From assembly GCA_022316685.1 (NCBI GenBank), contig JAKJHU010000039.1:4464001-4528000 (forward strand): DNA of 64,000 nt. Direction: 5' to 3'. The first letter of the stretch is position 1. Each line of letters begins with the position of its first letter. The stretch comes from Progne subis subis (lineage: Eukaryota > Chordata > Aves > Passeriformes > Hirundinidae). Under the pieces are notes generated by a model. It did no database searches. It was not told where the DNA came from and saw only the letters and a list, made by a program, of their open reading frames with translations. This document shows, piece after piece, positions 59,032 to 64,000 of the stretch. Made by a program: the position numbers and the translations under genes.

Positions 59032-60959
59032 CCCCAAGAGTTTGACTCCTGACTGATGATTTCTTAAAGCTGCCTGGGCTGAAATACTGATTCAAGCCAA
59101 GTAACTTGTTCTTGCAACTTGATTCAGGTAGCAAAGTAAGGTACCCCATGACTGTACAGCTAACAACTGAATTTAGGAGCTATTCTTGAAGGGCACGAAA
59201 GTGACTTAATTCACCAGGACTTCCCTAGGAGTTGATGGTATTTGGCACTCTGCAGGATCAAGTTCTAAAAACAAATATAATTTAAAGACTCCTCAGTTGA
59301 CCTCACAAAGTGATGCAGTGAGGATTGGTCTCACAGATTAAATTGATAAACACAGCTAAATGGTTTTTTGTAATACAGAGTATTTATTGACCTGCAGTAT
59401 CTCGTAGCTGACAGACATCTGGCAAAATTCTGTAGTGGGTGGGGAATTCGTCTATAAGGGTGGTTAATTTCACTGGTAATTTGGCTGAAACAACACCAGT
59501 AAAGCCAAATTAATTCCATGGTAAAGCTCTGAAGGTATCAGTTTATGAGACTAAAAGACTTAAGCTACACTCTTCTGTCTTTAACAGCTGATTAGTCCCT
59601 TGAACTAAACCTACTGGAAAAATCTTCAGTGCTATACTTATTGAAGCCTTATTATTTGTTCAGGGTCTTTGTTATAGGTTGCCCTTGGAGCTTTCTCTAC
59701 TTGATTTTAATTAAGAATATATCTGAGCTTGGGAAAGTAATACCTGAAACAAAAAAGAGATTGTAATGAAAACAGTACAGGTAATACTCATTTGTATTCA
59801 GAGCATGGAGGTAATGAGTGTTATTGCTATCTGGTACCCTTGATACCACAGCCATATTGTTCCTCTCTATGCAATCCTGGTTCAAGTCCCATAGTCGTTG
59901 TTATTTCTAGGCAAATGCACTTCTGAGTTTTAAATCAGATATATTTTAAGACTTTGCTATTTTATTCTTTGCTTTCCTCCTTTTCCCCTTGCAAATGTTG
60001 TGATTCCAGTCACTTCAGGGGGAAGGAGTTTACTGAAATGTTATACACTGGCTCCAGGACCCTCTGAGCTGGAATTGTCATCCTGCCAGTCCTGTGCAAA
60101 GAGGATTTTCATCAGCTGCTAACCAGCACAGGACAATTAAGAAACCTGTTTTCAGTTTTTAATCCCACAAAAGTACCCCTTATGTAACATCACACCCCAA
60201 AACTCCTGTGCAAAATCTCTGGGCTGGGATCTGGTTGGTCTGCCCAAGAGTTCAAAGATACTTGTGAGAAAGAGAAAAAAAGAAGGATGACTTCATTACT
60301 CATTTTTTTTTTTTCAACATAGCTTGCCCCTAAAACCAGCACAGAAGAGGAGGTGCTGAACCTTGCGTGGTATCAATTTCTGAACATTGCAGTTCTCCCT
60401 TATTAATTTTACCTTAGACTTACATGTAGTCTAATGTTAAAAGCATTTAGTTTTCCTTAAATTAAATGTGTTATATTGATAATTGCTTTTCTTAATATAC
60501 CTGCAGTTATTAGTACAGCAAAGCAGTTAGAAATATTTACTGCAAAGCAATATTAGTAGATTACATTTACTGACTAGAAAGGACATGATGTTATAAATTG
60601 TTTGGGCTATAACATGAATGCTTAACAGAGTGTAAGCTGGCATTTTTTAGCACAGAATAGTGGCATACCCTCTTGCTCAGAAAATCTGTCCAATAGCAAA
60701 TGTAAACAGCAGTTACTAATCACCACGGATATGAGATCAGATAATCTCCATGAAGTACTTTGATGCTATTTGAAGATACAGTCTTGAAAGATTACATGAC
60801 TATTTCTGATTTCACTCAATTTTTAATAAAAATTATGATCATAAAGGGATTTGTTGCAATGTGTTAAAATACCATAAAGCCAATCACTTATATATCATTT
60901 TGCTTATATCACTTAAGTATTTGATCTTGAGACAAGAATCAAAAATGTGCTGATTCTGC
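59032..60959. other. AT-rich non-coding DNA, no gene recognised
   Basis: No exon, RNA gene or repeat recognised. Confidence 0.55.
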
Positions 60960-62450
60960 TTGTGCCATAAATGGTGCCAAGAGGAGGCCCTGTGCAACCA
61001 ACTCACTGTGTCATCCAGGGAAAAGAAATCAGCTCAGTTCCCCCTCAGGAGGGCACTCATTATTGTGTCTCTCCCAGCAGAGAATTCCTAACCATCTGGC
61101 TTCCAATTAAGCAAAACATACAAAAGTGCTTTTGCTGCTTTCAGTTGAAGCCGATATACCCTCCCTGAAGAATTCGAAGAACTACAGACGAAGACAACAT
61201 TCAAGAGCTGAATGCAAGACACCATGCTGAAAGTTCAGATGCTTATTAGAGAAGGAATAGCATTGGGAACTTATTTCTAAGTGTGTTTGAGTTTTACATT
61301 GAACAGCCATTTGGTAAAACATTGAAATATTCATTTTAGGCAAGAACTGGAAAATTAACCAACTCTCTCCCAGGACTGTGATTTCAGGATAAGGTCAAGG
61401 GCAGTGACCTCCACCAGGGAAAGGAAAGCCTCCTGCCAGGGCTATGGAAGCTGCTGATGCAGCTCCACAAGGCATTTGGATTTAGAACAGCAGCATGTCT
61501 TATAGTGCCTAGTGAGCAACATGGAGCTATGAGCCAATTTCTGTTCCTACAGTGTATAGGCAATCTCAGCATTTGTTGGAGTGATGATTTATTAAGAATT
61601 GAGGGCATTTCTCACCTGGCAGGATCAGGGCTTTAGACAGCAACACATTTTCTTGTTCACCAAGAAGCTCATCTATAGATAAGAAACTAGAGAAACAGGC
61701 AGAATTATTCAGCAGCACCAGAAACAACAGACCTGTGTGTAAACCTTGGCAAGGCATCTCTGAGCAGCACACTGAGTTTGTAACAGAGCCCAGCTATGCT
61801 TTCAGAAGCAAAGACAAGATGTTTGTTCTCAGATAGAAGAGAGCAACATTGCAATAGCCTGAGACTGAGACCCAGAAACTGCTGAAAATGCTCACTTCTG
61901 CCTAAACCCATTGGGATCCGGCTGTACCTGGATGGAAATTGAGCTTGAAATGTAAGCAAGAGTTGATATCCAGTTTTCCGAAGGGAAAGGGCTAATGAAA
62001 CCTAAAATGTGTCTTTCCTGCTGGTTTCTCAACCTTATCACATTGCACTAGGAAAGGAAAAGCAGTAACAAAAGCAGCAGTGAAGATACAGGCTGTGAGG
62101 TCTAGCATGCATGCACACTCAGGATTCCAGAGGGAGATAGCTAAAGATGTACTACGGACTCATAGCAACCTTCTTGGGCAGGCTGTGCTGGAGTGGGGAG
62201 AGGTGTGAGAGGAAAGGAAAGCTGCCTGTAAAGCCAAACACGGGTGGCAAAGTCCATTGGGGAGGAAGCTGTGCCAGGGAGCAAAGCCTGGTGCCTACCT
62301 GGCCTCACCACCCAACTTCCAGAGCAGCTCTTGTTCTAATGTGTTTATTTTTGTTTATAATTACTGTTATAAAGTAATTTTGATAATGTACTTGTGGTAA
62401 CTTCATAATTAGTTCTTAATAAAATATACTTTCTAAAGCATTGTGTGTAT
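60960..62450 (+). other. possible transcript 3' end or old LTR, weak evidence
   Basis: A well-formed poly(A) site lies at the right end: AATAAA (62418-62423) followed about 17 bases later by a GT-rich element (TTGTGTGTAT, 62441-62450). The preceding 62150-62335 is GC-richer than its surroundings, and a patch at 60970-61200 is moderately GC-richer with overlapping short frames. This could be the terminal exon of a non-coding RNA or an eroded LTR. No splice structure, TATA box or target duplication was identified. Confidence 0.2.
62418..62423 (+). terminator. candidate poly(A) signal AATAAA
   Basis: A canonical hexamer with a GT-rich downstream element at normal spacing. Such hexamers are common by chance in AT-rich DNA; the GT-rich element raises the likelihood slightly. 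Confidence 0.3.
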
Positions 62451-63180
62451 ACCTGCTCCTAGCACCCCTGTTGTGTAGAGGGAACTATCAATGACTCTGA
62501 GTGGAAATGTATGTAAATGTGAACTGCAAGAGTTTTCCTGAGACTGTAAGCTGAAAGTACAGAGACAGGGCGACTGTTGGTTAGACATTCAAATTGACAA
62601 TTTCTCATACAAAATAGTATAACACTGAAGAGAAGCTGCTGTTCTTTCCCCATCTGACTAGACCATTGCAAACCTTTCTGTGAGTTTAAGCTCTCCTCAG
62701 AGCAGCTAGTGTGAAACTTCAGCTGATCTTTCTTTAAGCTTCTCAAACTGTACATTTCATGTTTGTTCCCTCAAAGCAACTGAACTGACACTTCTGAAAT
62801 TGTGTTAGTACTTGTTTCTAAGCATGTCAAACATGAGAAGAAAGACAGACATCCCTGTCATGAAGAAGAGCCTTATCCCCCAGCTGTAGCAGTAGAGCAT
62901 GATGAATTGGTATATAACAAAATTCCTTTATGCTTCAGGCAATGGCACAATTAAATCTCAGTTTTGCTTTCCCTTTTTGTTTGTACTCTACAAGTATGAA
63001 ACTTAGATCTGTAACTGTTATGATATTCCAAATGCCCAGTGGATAGAGCCTTCGTGAGGTATGAATAAATGTAAAATATTATGTATTGGATTGTTCTGGA
63101 ACAGTCCAAAAGTTTAAAAATAAGTAAGCTCTACAGATTTCAAGGAAATAATGTCTGAAGATATTATCTTTCCTTATATT

Positions 63181-63262
63181 CACAGAATCATAGAAAGGTT
63201 TGGACTGGAAGACATCTTCTGAAAGATAATTGAGTCAAACCTAACATCATCTAGTCCAACAA
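63181..63262 (-). mobile_element. diverged CR1 LINE 3' end
   Basis: CACAGAATCATAGAAAGGTT, then TTTGGACTGGAAGACATCTTCT and ACATCATCTAGTCCAAC match the reverse-complement CR1 3' UTR with several substitutions and a small insertion. Only the last 80 bp or so is recognisable. Confidence 0.85.
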
Positions 63263-64000
63263 GGTAGGTTTTGCAGAAATCCCTGCAGTAGACTCACTGC
63301 TCTTTAATTGAAGGGTCTTTTTTGCTCCTTGGAAGAATTTGGTGTTGGCTGCTGTTGGAAATAGGATATTGAACACAATAATACATGTTTCTGTGTTCTC
63401 TTTTTCAAAAGAAAAAGAAAAAAAAGAGAGTTTAGGGGAGTGAGTGTGACATATTCAAATGAGTGTGATGTACCTGTCCCAGTAATAAATTGCTTTTACT
63501 ATGTACTGCATAATTAAATTAACAGAAAAAATTGTTTGGGCTCTTCTGAATGTGTAGGTCTGTGTAGTTAAATGCAATGATTGTAGCCAATGAAAGTAAA
63601 CAACTTGAAATTATTTGATTTTGAAGGATATGAGAACAGTAATGACTTACTTACAATAAAGTTAATTTTCACTATCTGCCTGCTTAAGCAATACATTTGA
63701 CAAGATTGTCTGGTTGCATATCTTTAAAATTAAAACCACAGCATGAAATAACATCATTAACTGACACAGAGAAAAATAAAATGGCTCACTCTCAAATAAA
63801 AAACTTAATTATTATATTATCTAAAAATATGGAATAACAAAAAATTTCTGCAAAATCCAAAGGCAGAACTCTTTATGGTCATCAACTACAAAACCCTCAA
63901 AATAACATCAAATCTAGTATTAAAGATTGTAGTTTCACATTCAGTCTAATAATGTGAGAAGGATTTCTGCATCTGAAAAGAGCAAAGTTAAGCTTTATAA
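63263..64000. other. AT-rich non-coding DNA, no gene recognised
   Basis: Nothing recognisable to the end of the window. Confidence 0.55.

Noticed and set aside
58862..59149. Frames running through the N gap
   Set aside because: They translate unknown bases; the flanks are CR1 tail and unique DNA.

Overview
This is vertebrate nuclear DNA, almost certainly from a bird. The best evidence is the CR1 (chicken-repeat 1) LINE sequence: a 3' portion with the avian-type octamer tail (48240-49061), two more CR1 3' ends on the minus strand (58846-58931 and 63181-63262) and three older fragments. Several LTR-type repeats resemble families I remember from songbird genomes, so a passerine is my best guess; that finer placement is recall, not a database result. 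The base composition is AT-rich, and no convincing host protein-coding exon, tRNA, rRNA or CRISPR array is visible. Nearly all short open frames look like chance. The window reads as intergenic or deep-intronic, gene-poor sequence.

Layout. 1-24.7 kb: mostly unique AT-rich DNA with one minus-strand LTR (1941-2716), an eroded CR1 piece (5386-5565), long homopolymers (T45 at 5868, A25 at 10694), a retrocopy-like A-tail, an eroded CR1 reverse-transcriptase fragment (16892-16965) and, 50 bp from it, a perfect 57-copy TTCCC array (17016-17300). 24.7-36 kb: a minus-strand solo LTR with a 5-bp target duplication (24756-25578) and a plus-strand LTR-like repeat of a type common in birds (about 34873-35677), then an eroded CR1 end. 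36-48 kb: unique DNA with a GC-richer island holding the longest open frame that is neither low-complexity nor repeat-derived (37338-37850), a perfect 18-bp hairpin (38162-38201), small tandem duplications and pyrimidine microsatellites. 48-58 kb: a repeat-dense block with a frameshifted CR1 and four LTR-like insertions in both orientations. 58-64 kb: a CR1 end cut by a 100-N assembly gap, a possible poly(A)-site region and another CR1 end.

No multi-gene system is present. The items most worth following are the TTCCC array (same pentamer class as the human RFC1 AAGGG expansion, able in principle to form G-quadruplex or triplex DNA), the perfect hairpin with a GAAA loop, and the LTRs whose boundaries can be set from target duplications and terminal inverted repeats. 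All repeat-family statements rest on motif recognition without a library search.
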